64,000 nucleotides of DNA, from NCBI GenBank assembly GCA_006226375.1, contig SBHC01000053.1, positions 1-64,000 on the forward strand. The letters run 5' to 3'. The notes under the pieces were generated by a model. That model ran no database searches, was not told the origin of the DNA, and saw nothing but the letters and a program-made list of their open reading frames with translations. This document shows, in pieces, positions 9,539 to 17,968 of the stretch. Source of the stretch: Deltaproteobacteria bacterium (lineage in GTDB: Bacteria > Myxococcota_C > UBA6777). The number at the start of each line of letters is the position of its first letter. The stretch's first letter is position 1. The translations under genes and the position numbers were made by a program.

Positions 9539-10981
9539 TTAGTAGCGGTAGTGCTCGGGCTTGAAGGGACCTTCAGCTTGGATGCCGAGGTATTCAGCTT
9601 GTTCGTTGGTCAAGCGGGTGAGTTTTACACCGAGCTTGCCAAGGTGCAAGCGAGCAACTTCTTCATCAAGGTGCTTGGGAAGGATGTAAACACCGACTTC
9701 GTGATCCTTCTGTGCCAACTCAATCTGAGCGAGAACCTGGTTGGTGAAGGATGCGGACATCACGAAGGAGGGGTGGCCGGTAGCACAACCCAAGTTCACG
9801 AGACGACCTTCAGCAAGCAAGAAGATCTCATGACCATCGGGGAAGACATACTTATCTACCTGGGGCTTGATGGTGATCTTCTCAACGCCATCGAAGGTCT
9901 CCAAAGCAGCCACTTGGATTTCGTTGTCAAAGTGACCGATGTTGCAAACGATAGCTTGGTCCTTCATCTTCGACATGTGGTCAGCGGTGATGACGTCTTT
10001 GTTTCCGGTCGCCGTGACGTAGATGTCTGCAACGGGGAGGGCGTCTTCAACTGTGGTGACCTCAAAGCCTTCCATTGCCGCTTGAAGCGCACAGATGGGG
10101 TCGATCTCGGTGACCAACACGCGTGCACCAAAACCACGGAGGGAGTGTGCGGAACCTTTACCGACATCTCCATAGCCACAGACCAGAGCGACTTTACCTG
10201 CAACCATGACATCGGTCGCGCGCTTGATTCCATCGGCCAAGGATTCACGGCAACCGTAGAGGTTGTCAAACTTGGATTTGGTGACAGAGTCGTTGACGTT
10301 GAAAGCGGGAAGCTTGAGCTTGCCTTCTTCCATCATTTGGTACAAGCGGTGCACACCTGTGGTGGTCTCTTCCGAAACGCCGCGGATGTGTCCGATACGG
10401 CTAGACCAGAAGTTTGCATCTTCTCGGATTGCAGCGTGGAGAACTTTGTTCAACGCAAGCTCTTCACCCACCAATCCTTCGGGCATCTCGGGCATCACAC
10501 CGGTTTCTTTGTACTTCTGCTCCATCTCAAAGCCGAGGTGAAGCATCAAGGTCGCGTCACCACCGTCATCGACAATCAAGGTGGGACCTTGGTTGTTCTC
10601 AAACAAGAAGGTCTGGTACACACACCACCAGTACTCATCCAAGGTTTCGCCTTTCCAGGCAAACACGGGAATGTTCGCGGCAGCAATCGCTGCGGCTGCG
10701 TGATCTTGTGTCGAGAAGATGTTGCAGCTTGCCCAACGAACATCGGCTCCAAGGTGAGCCAAGGTTTCGATCAGAACTGCGGTTTGGATGGTCATGTGCA
10801 ATGACCCAGTGACACGGTGACCTGCCAATGGCTGGGCTTCACCGAACTTTTCACGCAGCGCCATCAAACCTGGCATCTCTTTTTGAGCCACTTCGATCTC
10901 TTTGCGGCCCCAATCGGCGAGGGAAATATCTGCGATGCGATAATCATGGATGCTGTCATTCTTCAGCGCTGGCATGCTCAT
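9539..10981 (-). CDS. ahcY: Adenosylhomocysteinase
   Basis: 480 residues, usual length for the bacterial long form. It hydrolyses S-adenosylhomocysteine to adenosine and homocysteine and so relieves product inhibition of methyltransferases. Seen: [16 protein letters not shown] (N-terminal substrate domain), [11 protein letters not shown] (substrate and NAD-loop lysine), the NAD-binding [18 protein letters not shown], and the conserved C-terminal KPEHYRY. The start gives MSMPALK; the second Met is also possible. It is a single gene, convergent with the CofD-like gene. In the 5' leader (11076-11096) is a short inverted repeat CCCCTC/GAGGGG, but no SAH riboswitch core. Confidence 0.97.
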   Translation of the reverse strand: MSMPALKNDSIHDYRIADISLADWGRKEIEVAQKEMPGLMALREKFGEAQPLAGHRVTGSLHMTIQTAVLIETLAHLGADVRWASCNIFSTQDHAAAAIAAANIPVFAWKGETLDEYWWCVYQTFLFENNQGPTLIVDDGGDATLMLHLGFEMEQKYKETGVMPEMPEGLVGEELALNKVLHAAIREDANFWSSRIGHIRGVSEETTTGVHRLYQMMEEGKLKLPAFNVNDSVTKSKFDNLYGCRESLADGIKRATDVMVAGKVALVCGYGDVGKGSAHSLRGFGARVLVTEIDPICALQAAMEGFEVTTVEDALPVADIYVTATGNKDVITADHMSKMKDQAIVCNIGHFDNEIQVAALETFDGVEKITIKPQVDKYVFPDGHEIFLLAEGRLVNLGCATGHPSFVMSASFTNQVLAQIELAQKDHEVGVYILPKHLDEEVARLHLGKLGVKLTRLTNEQAEYLGIQAEGPFKPEHYRY

Positions 10982-11225
10982 TCACTGTTCTCCTTGCATT
11001 TCAGTCGTTTCAAAGCGGGCACAACGTACCCGATTGCCTTCATAGAGTCAACACCTTTGCTGTCTAAGCTTGTTCCCCCTCTGTTGTTGAGGGGTTGGAA
11101 GTTTTTTTCTGGGGAAATCGAATCGATTCTTGAAGTTCAGTGTTCTTCAAGGGTACAACATACCGGGATAAACACTCTCATGTATCCCTCTTGATTCAAT
11201 CTGGTATTCTGATGAGGACGTTTGG

Positions 11226-11858
11226 ATGAAAAAAAGCGATGTGTTCGTCTTGAGCTTGGTCGGTTGGTTCGTGTTGGCAGGGTTGGGTGTGGCTGGAGCG
11301 TCCAATGATGCCCAAAAGCAGGTTGTCGAAACCTACTTCTCCTGCATGAAAAAGTATGGCACTTGCAAAGTCTCGAAGTTTGCTACGCACGATGCGTTGC
11401 GGCTGTTTAAAACACACAAGCTTTTCTTTTCAAAGTTCCGCCTGGTCAACCGGGGTTACGTTGAAGAGGTTGCCAACGTTGTTAAAGACAGCCACCTCAA
11501 GATGCTTGCAAAGGCTGAGAAGTCGCTCAAAAAAGCTGGTTACGACACCCTTGAACTTTCCAAGCTGGGCAACGGGCAGGCGATCATCAATCTCGGACCC
11601 AGGGTTGCCGTGGCGATGTTTTGGGCTACACACCAAGCTCTCAAAGGCGGACCTGCTCGAACCAACTACGGGTGCATGGTGATGTGGAAGAGCAAATCCG
11701 ATGCTCCCTGGAAAATTGCTTTCACTCCCCAGTACAGAAATTTGGAGGCTGCGTTGTTGGCCAACCTTCCAGAGTGGATGCAGCCCAAAAAGAAGGCCAA
11801 GGCTGAGAAGCCTTCCAGTGACAAGAAGAAAGCGGTCCCCCCGCCACGATCACGATAG
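11226..11858 (+). CDS. Secreted protein of unknown function
   Basis: 210 residues. GAGGA precedes the ATG. A signal peptide with a KK n-region and a hydrophobic core ends near GVAGAS. The mature part has a helix-rich region (VVETYFSCMKKYGTC with two cysteines, near residue 45), a middle with NGQAIINLGPRVAVAMFW, and a Lys/Pro-rich tail (KKKAKAEKPSSDKKK). The overall pattern (short periplasmic domain with a compact sandwich-like end) could be an NTF2-like fold, but this is a guess. I do not recognise the family. It stands alone between ahcY and the RT gene. Confidence 0.7.
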   Translation: MKKSDVFVLSLVGWFVLAGLGVAGASNDAQKQVVETYFSCMKKYGTCKVSKFATHDALRLFKTHKLFFSKFRLVNRGYVEEVANVVKDSHLKMLAKAEKSLKKAGYDTLELSKLGNGQAIINLGPRVAVAMFWATHQALKGGPARTNYGCMVMWKSKSDAPWKIAFTPQYRNLEAALLANLPEWMQPKKKAKAEKPSSDKKKAVPPPRSR

Positions 11859-12163
11859 CCTGTGGCTCCTTTGGTTTTCCCACCCCTCTCCCTCCCTCAA
11901 CTGAAACATGTTCAAAATCACACTAGTTTCAGGGGATTGTCAGACCCCCTTTTTTTTCTTGTCTGGGGTGCTTAACCTAGAGACCAATTTCCGTTACACT
12001 TGTTGGCTCGACTCTGAAGTCTAGTCCCAACTCTCGTTTTTTCACTTATGCTATGGCTTGTTGTATGGTGAGTGACACTGTTTGACAGGTATATGTAGCA
12101 CAATCAATCGTGTCGATGATCACTTCGATGAATACGGTTGAATATGTATAAGATGAGGCCATT
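11859..12163. other. 305-base gap upstream of the tandem-RT gene, candidate non-coding RNA region
   Basis: No gene is seen. An inverted repeat CTGAAAC (11901-11907) / GTTTCAG (11926-11932) is followed by GGGG-N9-CCCC and eight T (to 11958), a weak terminator-like element for the upstream gene. Downstream of it are AT-rich DNA, a lone TTGACA (12082-12087) without a good -10, and a repeated TCGATGA (near 12114 and 12125). Retron RTs normally have their msr-msd template RNA just upstream, so this is where one would be expected. I could not identify the diagnostic branching G and a1/a2 repeats. Confidence 0.35.
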
Positions 12164-14323
12164 ATGAGTGAGACAAACACACCTCGCCCACGGAATCGTT
12201 CGCACCTGACGATTCAGGCCCGGCGTCCGCTGGCGAGTTACTCCGACGCTGCCTACCGCTTGTTGGGGCAGTGGCTGGATGTGGATACAGGCTTGTTGCA
12301 AGAGGCTCTGGAAGCCATTCTTGCTGGACAAGCCTACGAATCCTTTCGAATCCCCAAACCTGGCCGTGACGAATGGCGGGTGATTCTTGATCCTTATGGA
12401 GGATTGAAAGAGGTCCAACGGCGGATCCTTGATCGTCTTCTGTACCCCATTCCTGTTTCCAACGCAGCTCACGGTGCTGTTCCTGGACGCTCGGTCGTGA
12501 CCAACGCCCGGCAGCACTTGCCCGACGCACAAGAAATTCTCAGCATTGACCTTCGTCACGCGTTTCCCTCGGTGCGGTTCAGCCGTGTCCACAGCATCTT
12601 CCGTAAACAAGTTCGGCCTTTGCTGCGGAAGCTTGGACCGCTACCCACTGCACACTCAGGAACCCTGGACCCTGTGGATGAAGTGATCCATTTGTTGGCC
12701 GGCTTGACCACATACAAACAAACGGTTCGCCAACAAGGCCGCACAACACAGGTCTATTGTTTGCCACAAGGGGCACCGACCTCTGGGTATCTGCTCAACC
12801 TGGCTTGCTTGCCCCTCGATGGGAAAATCTACAAGATTATCGAGAAAAACCCTGAGCTGAATCTTCGGTACAGTCGGTATCTCGATGACCTTGTGGTCTC
12901 ATCCCCCAACCAACTCAACGATGAAGTTCAAAAAGAAGTTGAGCTGGCTGTTGTGAAAAGTGACTTTCACCTCAACCACCAAAAAATCGCACGGACACAA
13001 GCTCCTGCGCCTCTGGTTGTGTGTGGGGTGCAGTTGTCGGGTGAGCAGCTTACTGCTGAAGGTGGGTTGATCGAGCGTTGCGCAGACATGCTCCGCAACG
13101 CAGAGGCTGTTCGCAATCCCACGGCTGAGCAAAAGCTTCGCCGCAAGATTCGCGGTGTGATGGTGTTTTTCCGTCAAGTGTACGGTCAAGACCTGCCACC
13201 CAACATTGCCGAACCTTACCAACAGTACCGAACAAATCGTCAACTTCCCGAAGAGCCTGAAACAGTTGCCCAAGCTGTGGCTCCTGTCACTCTTGCAACC
13301 GAGCCAAGCAATGCTGTTGAGCTTTTGGCCCAGTGGTTGGATCTGACCCCAGAGACCATCGCGGAAGCTCGCGCTAAGATTCAGGCTGGCGAAGGGTACG
13401 AAAGCTGGAGCATCGACAAGGGCAACGGCAGCAAGCGAATCATTACGTCGCCTGTGGATCAGCTCAAGGATATCCAAACCCGAATCTTGTCCCAATTGAT
13501 CTACCATATCCCGGTCTCCAACGCTTGTCACGGCTTTGTGCCCGGTCGTTCGATTGTGACCAACGCGATGACCCACCAAGGCGCAACCAGTTTGATCAAC
13601 CTCGACCTCAAGGATGCGTTTCCTTCCGTGTCGAAACATCGGGTGGAGCTGGGCCTTCGGATTGGATTGGGTCGCGTGATCAAAAAGTTTGGTCTTCGCT
13701 TTCCTCGTCCGATGCGGGATGAACTCATCGCGTTGTTGGGTGAACTGCTGACTGTGGACGATCAGCTCCCACAAGGGGCTCCAACGTCCGGATATCTCTT
13801 GAACATCGCGGCCATGTCGTTGGACAAGCGGTTGTTCGAGCTGATTCAAGAGCACGATCAGGAAGTCACGTACACTCGATACGCCGATGACCTTACCTTC
13901 ACCTGCAAAGACGGCGAGCTGACCACAGACTTCCTCAACAAGCTCAAGCGTGTCATTCGACGCTCTGGATTCCGCTGGAATCCAAGAAAAACCCACCGGG
14001 CTGAGGTTGACAAAGGGCAGCAAATCGAGATCTGCGGTATTTACGTGGATGATGATGGGCTTCGTCTGCCACGTGACAAGATGAAGGCGTACCGAAGCAT
14101 CTTGCGTAGGGCTGCTACCCAGATTCCTACAGGTCAATTGGACGATGCGACCAAGCGACAAATCCAAGGGGTTGTGGGCTTTGTTGAGATGGTCTACGGG
14201 GAGCTTCCTCGTCGCATCTCTGAGCCATACCAGGCTTATCTCCAACAGCATCCAGACGCTCGACCCAAGCGACTCTACCGCGACAAGATCTCCTTCTACC
14301 CCAACATTATGCCCAATCCCTAA
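12164..14323 (+). CDS. Tandem retron-type reverse transcriptase: two complete RT domains in one polypeptide
   Basis: 719 residues made of two homologous RT units, about residues 25-365 and 375-715, with a short linker. Unit 1: HGAVPGRSVVTNARQH, then SIDLRHAFPSV with D129, LPQGAPTSGYLLNLA, and YLDD at 239-242. Unit 2: HGFVPGRSIVTNAMTH, then NLDLKDAFPSV with D481, LPQGAPTSGYLLNIA, and YADD at 573-576. So each unit keeps the three catalytic aspartates and motif B, and each has NAxxH, a retron RT signature. The retron VTG position reads VCG and ICG. Both units begin with the same helical stretch (QWLDxxxxxxxEA), so the whole domain was duplicated. Retron RTs are usually ~300-400 residues with one domain. 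No fused nuclease or membrane part is visible. The HNH gene lies 174 bases downstream. Probable role: defence or another RT-dependent system (inferred). Confidence 0.9.
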   Translation: MSETNTPRPRNRSHLTIQARRPLASYSDAAYRLLGQWLDVDTGLLQEALEAILAGQAYESFRIPKPGRDEWRVILDPYGGLKEVQRRILDRLLYPIPVSNAAHGAVPGRSVVTNARQHLPDAQEILSIDLRHAFPSVRFSRVHSIFRKQVRPLLRKLGPLPTAHSGTLDPVDEVIHLLAGLTTYKQTVRQQGRTTQVYCLPQGAPTSGYLLNLACLPLDGKIYKIIEKNPELNLRYSRYLDDLVVSSPNQLNDEVQKEVELAVVKSDFHLNHQKIARTQAPAPLVVCGVQLSGEQLTAEGGLIERCADMLRNAEAVRNPTAEQKLRRKIRGVMVFFRQVYGQDLPPNIAEPYQQYRTNRQLPEEPETVAQAVAPVTLATEPSNAVELLAQWLDLTPETIAEARAKIQAGEGYESWSIDKGNGSKRIITSPVDQLKDIQTRILSQLIYHIPVSNACHGFVPGRSIVTNAMTHQGATSLINLDLKDAFPSVSKHRVELGLRIGLGRVIKKFGLRFPRPMRDELIALLGELLTVDDQLPQGAPTSGYLLNIAAMSLDKRLFELIQEHDQEVTYTRYADDLTFTCKDGELTTDFLNKLKRVIRRSGFRWNPRKTHRAEVDKGQQIEICGIYVDDDGLRLPRDKMKAYRSILRRAATQIPTGQLDDATKRQIQGVVGFVEMVYGELPRRISEPYQAYLQQHPDARPKRLYRDKISFYPNIMPNP

Positions 14324-14422
14324 TCTCTGCCTCCACCTGCTCGGTACTCTCTTCTTTTGAACCTTCCGCTTGTTGGTTCGTATTGGACTCCAATCCAAAC
14401 AACCTCAACCCTCTTGTTCGTC

Positions 14423-14451
14423 TTGCTGACGGAAACCCATCGATTTATGAT
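14423..14451 (+). promoter_or_regulatory. Sigma70-like promoter of the HNH gene
   Basis: TTGCTG, a 17-base spacer and TATGAT lie 46 bases before the HNH start. This suggests the HNH gene can be expressed separately from the RT. A 13-base perfect palindrome ATTGGACTCCAAT (14382-14394) lies 28 bases upstream of the -35. Confidence 0.5.
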
Positions 14452-14497
14452 GGTCTACGAGGGTAGGGGAAAACCTTTGAGAGAGGAGTGCGACAAC

Positions 14498-14791
14498 ATG
14501 AGCGAGAGTCTTGGTCCGTGTCCACTTTGTGGTCGAGAGATGCTTGAGGGCCGGAGCGTCAACCTGCATCACGTGGTTCCCAAGTCCCATGGTGGACGTG
14601 ATGTGTATTGGACCCATGTGGTTTGTCATTCCAAGATCCATTCGCTCTTCACCAATCGCGAACTCTTCCAAGAATACAACACCTTTGAGAAGCTCAGAGA
14701 GCATCCAGATATCCAGTCGTTTGTGCGTTGGATACGACGCAAGCCTCCTGAGTTCCGTACCAGGAACGTCAAGGCAAGGCGACGTCGATAA
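14498..14791 (+). CDS. Small HNH-type protein
   Basis: 97 residues. The start is the ATG at 14498, with GAGAGGAG nine bases upstream; longer frames run into non-coding DNA. It shows a zinc knuckle CPLC (near residues 8-11), then NLHHVVPKSHGG with the HH pair of HNH nucleases, and CHSKIHSLF as the second metal half. The tail is basic (RNVKARRRR), suitable for nucleic-acid binding. Such proteins nick or cut DNA, often in phage, intron or restriction settings, though many stand-alone HNH proteins are housekeeping proteins of unknown role. Its place after the tandem RT on the same strand suggests, but does not show, a joint function. Confidence 0.8.
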   Translation: MSESLGPCPLCGREMLEGRSVNLHHVVPKSHGGRDVYWTHVVCHSKIHSLFTNRELFQEYNTFEKLREHPDIQSFVRWIRRKPPEFRTRNVKARRRR

Positions 14792-14844
14792 GGGATGATG
14801 TGTGTTGGGCTGGGCCGGATTGAGTGGAGGAAGAAGAGGGGGCT

Positions 14845-15468
14845 TTAGTTCTGGACAGGTGAGTAGTTGGCGTCGAGGTAGGATTGGACAGCGCCAAGGG
14901 GATCGTACTCGTTGACGGGTTGGTCCTTCACCTGATCCAGGTAGACCTGATAAACATCGTCTTTGATCTCAATCCGGGTGCGGGTCAGGCCCACGTCTTC
15001 GGCAGCGCCCTGGTACTTGAGCGCCAATTCTTCCAACGCTTCCTGGCCGATCACGTTGCGGGTTGCGTTGGTTTCGGTTTGGTCCGCCAGGTTTTTGGTG
15101 TAGTTGCCCGCGTGCTGACGACCCGACAAGGTGTGAGCGTAGCTTGGCTTGGGAACGCTGAAGAAGGACAGGAACGGGTTGAACATCTTCATGTTGTCAA
15201 ACCAAATGGCACCAGGTGAGGTCGCGCGGCTGTTCTCTTCGGCGCGGAAGCGGCCTTGTCCACCGCGTACAAACTCTTGGATGAGTTCGCGGCCAAACGT
15301 ACTTCCCGATGGTGCTTGGGTTGCAAGATCTTCCAACACCGAAAGTTCATCCGTCTTGTGGAGCCGACCGTCTTGCGTGGCTTCCTGGATGATGCTGCGA
15401 GCGGTCTGGGCGTTGAGCTCCAACGCACCGGTGCGAACTTGTTGAACCAAAGAGTTGAGCTTTGTCAT
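14845..15468 (-). CDS. Unknown protein coupled to Fic
   Basis: 207 residues. Its ATG overlaps the Fic stop by four bases (ATGA), so translation is coupled. No signal peptide or transmembrane segment. The N-terminal ~75 residues look helical, with a pattern (ARSIIQEATQDGRLHKTDEL) reminiscent of repeated EF-hand-like or tape-like helices. The middle is rich in aromatic residues and prolines (MFNPFLSFFSVPKPSYAH). It could be the target, regulator or chaperone of the Fic enzyme, or an immunity partner. I do not see the Fic-inhibitory [ST]xxxE[GN] motif in it. Family not recognised. Confidence 0.7.
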   Translation of the reverse strand: MTKLNSLVQQVRTGALELNAQTARSIIQEATQDGRLHKTDELSVLEDLATQAPSGSTFGRELIQEFVRGGQGRFRAEENSRATSPGAIWFDNMKMFNPFLSFFSVPKPSYAHTLSGRQHAGNYTKNLADQTETNATRNVIGQEALEELALKYQGAAEDVGLTRTRIEIKDDVYQVYLDQVKDQPVNEYDPLGAVQSYLDANYSPVQN

Positions 15469-16112
15469 GGTGATCCTTCCTCTTCAAACGAAGGCATCGC
15501 GCCTTCAACCAATGCTTGCTCCAACCAGTCTGTAACGATCTGGAATGGAACGGTTTCTTTTATCTCGGATAAGGTGATGCCGTCCAAGTAGTCGGCGAGG
15601 CTTTGTCGTAACTCATAAAACGATTCGGCAGATTTGCCATCGCAGTCATCATCCAGCGCTGCGACATAGCTGGCAATCAGGCGGTGTGCATCTTTGGGCA
15701 GCGCGAGCGGCGGGTACGGATAGTTCCAACGCAGCATCAAGAGGTACTGCCCCAAGTCTACGGAGGTTCGACCATTTCCATTCTCAAAAGGATGGATGGC
15801 TGAGACGCCGTACATGCAAAACGACGCGACAAACAGGTCGTCCTTGGGATTTGCACATTCACTCCACAGCCCATGAAGTTTCTTGAAAAACAAAAGGATC
15901 AGGGCTGGCACATCTTTGTGATGCGGAAAGTAACGATCGTTGGCCTGTACAGTGATACTTCGCAACTCGGCTGCAGCGTTCTTGTCCGCAACGTGCAGCG
16001 CAGCCATTCGACTCATCGCGTCAGGCAACGGTGACTCTGCTTCAAACAACTGCTCAAGCAGTTCACGTCGGGGGTTGCCCGACTTCATCGCTTTAAGCTG
16101 CTGCAAACTCAT
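15465..16112 (-). CDS. Fic-domain protein (nucleotidyltransferase family)
   Basis: 215 residues, cytoplasmic. Fic proteins usually transfer AMP or another phosphate-containing group to hydroxyl side chains of proteins. The core motif is HPFENGNGRTSV (107-118). Catalytic H107 and the GNGR anion hole are present. Against the canonical HxFx[DE]GNGRxxR, the acidic residue is N111 and the last Arg is V118; the first change is seen in other Fic proteins, the second may alter nucleotide binding. No N-terminal inhibitory helix is visible. The C-terminus reads SFEEEG (208-213), which fits the [ST]xxxE[GN] inhibitory motif, but the same bases provide the Shine-Dalgarno of the next gene, so it may be chance. 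It overlaps the next gene by four bases. Confidence 0.85.
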   Translation of the reverse strand: MSLQQLKAMKSGNPRRELLEQLFEAESPLPDAMSRMAALHVADKNAAAELRSITVQANDRYFPHHKDVPALILLFFKKLHGLWSECANPKDDLFVASFCMYGVSAIHPFENGNGRTSVDLGQYLLMLRWNYPYPPLALPKDAHRLIASYVAALDDDCDGKSAESFYELRQSLADYLDGITLSEIKETVPFQIVTDWLEQALVEGAMPSFEEEGSP

Positions 16113-16178
16113 TCTTCACCCCAATGGAAGTCATTTGACTCAAGGTGCTGGTAGTAATTTCCTATGCGTGAGTCTGTA

Positions 16179-16207
16179 CTTGTAGCAGGAAATATATAGA
16201 AATGCAA
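16179..16207 (-). promoter_or_regulatory. Candidate promoter of the Fic operon
   Basis: Reading the minus strand: TTGCAT (16207-16202), 17 bases, TACAAG (16184-16179), about 60 bases before the Fic ATG. The palindrome at 16228-16242 lies about 20 bases upstream of the -35. Confidence 0.35.
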
Positions 16208-16227
16208 GGGATTCAAACTGTTGAGGT

Positions 16228-16242
16228 GTGAACGACTTTCAC
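16228..16242. promoter_or_regulatory. Palindrome GTGAA-N5-TTCAC, site 2
   Basis: GTGAACGACTTTCAC, same half-sites and spacing as sites 1 and 3; like site 1 it is followed by ATT. It lies between the Fic start and the tolC-like stop, so the only downstream start on the minus strand is Fic. Confidence 0.45.
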
Positions 16243-16278
16243 ATTAAGAAGGTTTCTTTGGCAGGATAGGGGGGAGCC

Positions 16279-17898
16279 TTACTTTTTGACGGACACCACG
16301 TTGTATTGCTCCAGAATGGTACCTGCTGTGTGATGGAGCGAAGCAAGAGTTTTGTGATAGTCAACGTAGGCGCTCAGGCGAGCCAGTTTGGCTTTGGCGA
16401 GATCTTGCTGAAACTGAAGGACTTGGAACAAGGTGGTTTGACCCACCGAGAGCTTGTTTTGCTCAGCTTCCAGCTTCTTCTGTGCCCACAGCAAGGAGTC
16501 TTTGGTGATCTCCAGGCGCTTCTTGTTTCGCTCCGCTTGGGTGAAGAGTTGAGCAGCCTGGAGCATATACTGTCGCTTCAACAAGGCAATCTGCATCTTG
16601 CTCCGCTCCAACTCCACTTTGCTGGAGTCCAGCTTGCTCACCGCTGCCCGGTTGTCCAAGGGAATCTTGAGTGTGATGCCAACAAAGAAGCGATGGAAGC
16701 GTGGGTCGAACAGAGTCTCGTAGGTTCGACCTAGAGGGGTCGCTTGGTTGGTGTTGGTTTGACCGTTCCGTGGGGGGAACGTTCGCCCTGAACCTGCGAA
16801 GGTGAAGTTGCCGTTCAGGTCCAGCTGTGGAAGGACCTGGTTTTTGGCGCTGGTCACACTCCATTTTGCGATGATCTGCTGCTGTTGGGCGATTCGGATT
16901 TGAGGGTGGTTGTTCTGGATGGTCCGTAACAAGGAAACAAAGTTGGGCAGGGTGGGAATGGTTTCCACCGACTGGTTGGGTTGAATCATCCAACCACTTT
17001 CCCAATTGAGCAGGATGCGAAGCTTGGTCTCGGCAGCCAGTTGTTGTTCCTTGGCCAGCAACAAGTCACCGCGTCGGGCGGCTACAACTTGTTTGACCTG
17101 GAACTGCTCCAAGGAGGCCATCTTACCAGCCTGAATCAGGGCGAGTGTTTGCTGCAACTGTTTGTTCGCGAGGTCCAACGCCCCTTGTTGGATGTTTACG
17201 TTTTGACGGGCGTACACAAGATCCCAGTAGGCTTGAACCGTATCCAGCACCTGCTTGGCGGCGGACACCGCGACTTGGTTCTTGGTCACTTTCACGCGAG
17301 CTGCGGCCTGGTAAATGGGCGCAAGATTAAACGGCAGCCACGCTCCTTTGAGGAGAGGCTGGCTCAATCGAATCGACAAGGCTCCTGTGACTCGTTGGAG
17401 GGAGATTGTCGAACTGTCACCGCTTTGGCCAGTGAAGTTAAAGTTGATGCTGTCCTGGATGCTCCAAAAATTGGAAAACTGGACAGTCAACAATGTTCCA
17501 ATCTCAAATCGTTTGGAAAGAACAACGCTACCTTCGACGCTGAACGTTTGCAGGCTGAGATTGCCCTCAACAAAGGTCAGCAATTGGGGATCAATTTGCG
17601 AGTCCGCGGGGAGGTTGGACCCGTTGAGGCGAAGGTCCAATTGAAGGTCAAAGGCAAACGCTCCTTTGGAACCAATCCAATCGAAGTGTGCTTGTTGGAT
17701 GGTCAGCCTCTCCCGAGCGAGAGTTGGGTTTCGAAGGAGCATCTCCTTCAGCGTTTGGTCGAGGGAAAGAGACCGCACTTGCTTCGCTTTGGCCATGGCC
17801 GAACCACGCAGGGCTTGCGCCAGAAGTCTTCGTGCCTGCGCGTCGGAAGGAGGCTGAGCGCTCACTTGGCTTGCAAAAGCCAAACACACAAACAGCAT
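16279..17898 (-). CDS. TolC-family outer membrane efflux protein
   Basis: 539 residues from the only nearby ATG. TolC-family proteins form the outer-membrane channel of tripartite efflux pumps or type I secretion systems. Seen: a signal-like segment (FVCLAFASQVSAQ), then SLDQTLKEMLLRNPTLARER (first helix of the family), long amphipathic helices rich in Gln/Ala/Lys, a second repeat (NHPQIRIAQQQQIIAK), and a helical end with LAKAKLARLSAYVDYHKTLASLH. The open frame continues upstream over the NHL gene. A better signal peptide (RKLHRQHSILTACVAMLFVCLAFA) would need a start upstream of 17898, for example the CTG at 17976, which would overlap the upstream stop. So the start is uncertain. It is 70 bases after the NHL gene. 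No pump subunit is nearby. Confidence 0.85.
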   Translation of the reverse strand: MLFVCLAFASQVSAQPPSDAQARRLLAQALRGSAMAKAKQVRSLSLDQTLKEMLLRNPTLARERLTIQQAHFDWIGSKGAFAFDLQLDLRLNGSNLPADSQIDPQLLTFVEGNLSLQTFSVEGSVVLSKRFEIGTLLTVQFSNFWSIQDSINFNFTGQSGDSSTISLQRVTGALSIRLSQPLLKGAWLPFNLAPIYQAAARVKVTKNQVAVSAAKQVLDTVQAYWDLVYARQNVNIQQGALDLANKQLQQTLALIQAGKMASLEQFQVKQVVAARRGDLLLAKEQQLAAETKLRILLNWESGWMIQPNQSVETIPTLPNFVSLLRTIQNNHPQIRIAQQQQIIAKWSVTSAKNQVLPQLDLNGNFTFAGSGRTFPPRNGQTNTNQATPLGRTYETLFDPRFHRFFVGITLKIPLDNRAAVSKLDSSKVELERSKMQIALLKRQYMLQAAQLFTQAERNKKRLEITKDSLLWAQKKLEAEQNKLSVGQTTLFQVLQFQQDLAKAKLARLSAYVDYHKTLASLHHTAGTILEQYNVVSVKK

Positions 17899-17968
17899 GG
17901 CTACGCAGGCTGTGAGAATCGAGTGTTGTCGGTGGAGTTTGCGAAGGCTGCTTAAGGATACGACGAGA

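Noticed and set aside
9503-10804. Plus-strand 433-codon frame over ahcY
   Set aside because: Antisense shadow of a clear adenosylhomocysteinase.
10982-11180. SAH riboswitch before ahcY
   Set aside because: The conserved GAGGCGCUGC-type core is not present; only a short CCCCTC/GAGGGG hairpin is seen.
12082-12087. TTGACA as -35 of the tandem-RT gene
   Set aside because: No acceptable -10 lies 16-18 bases downstream.
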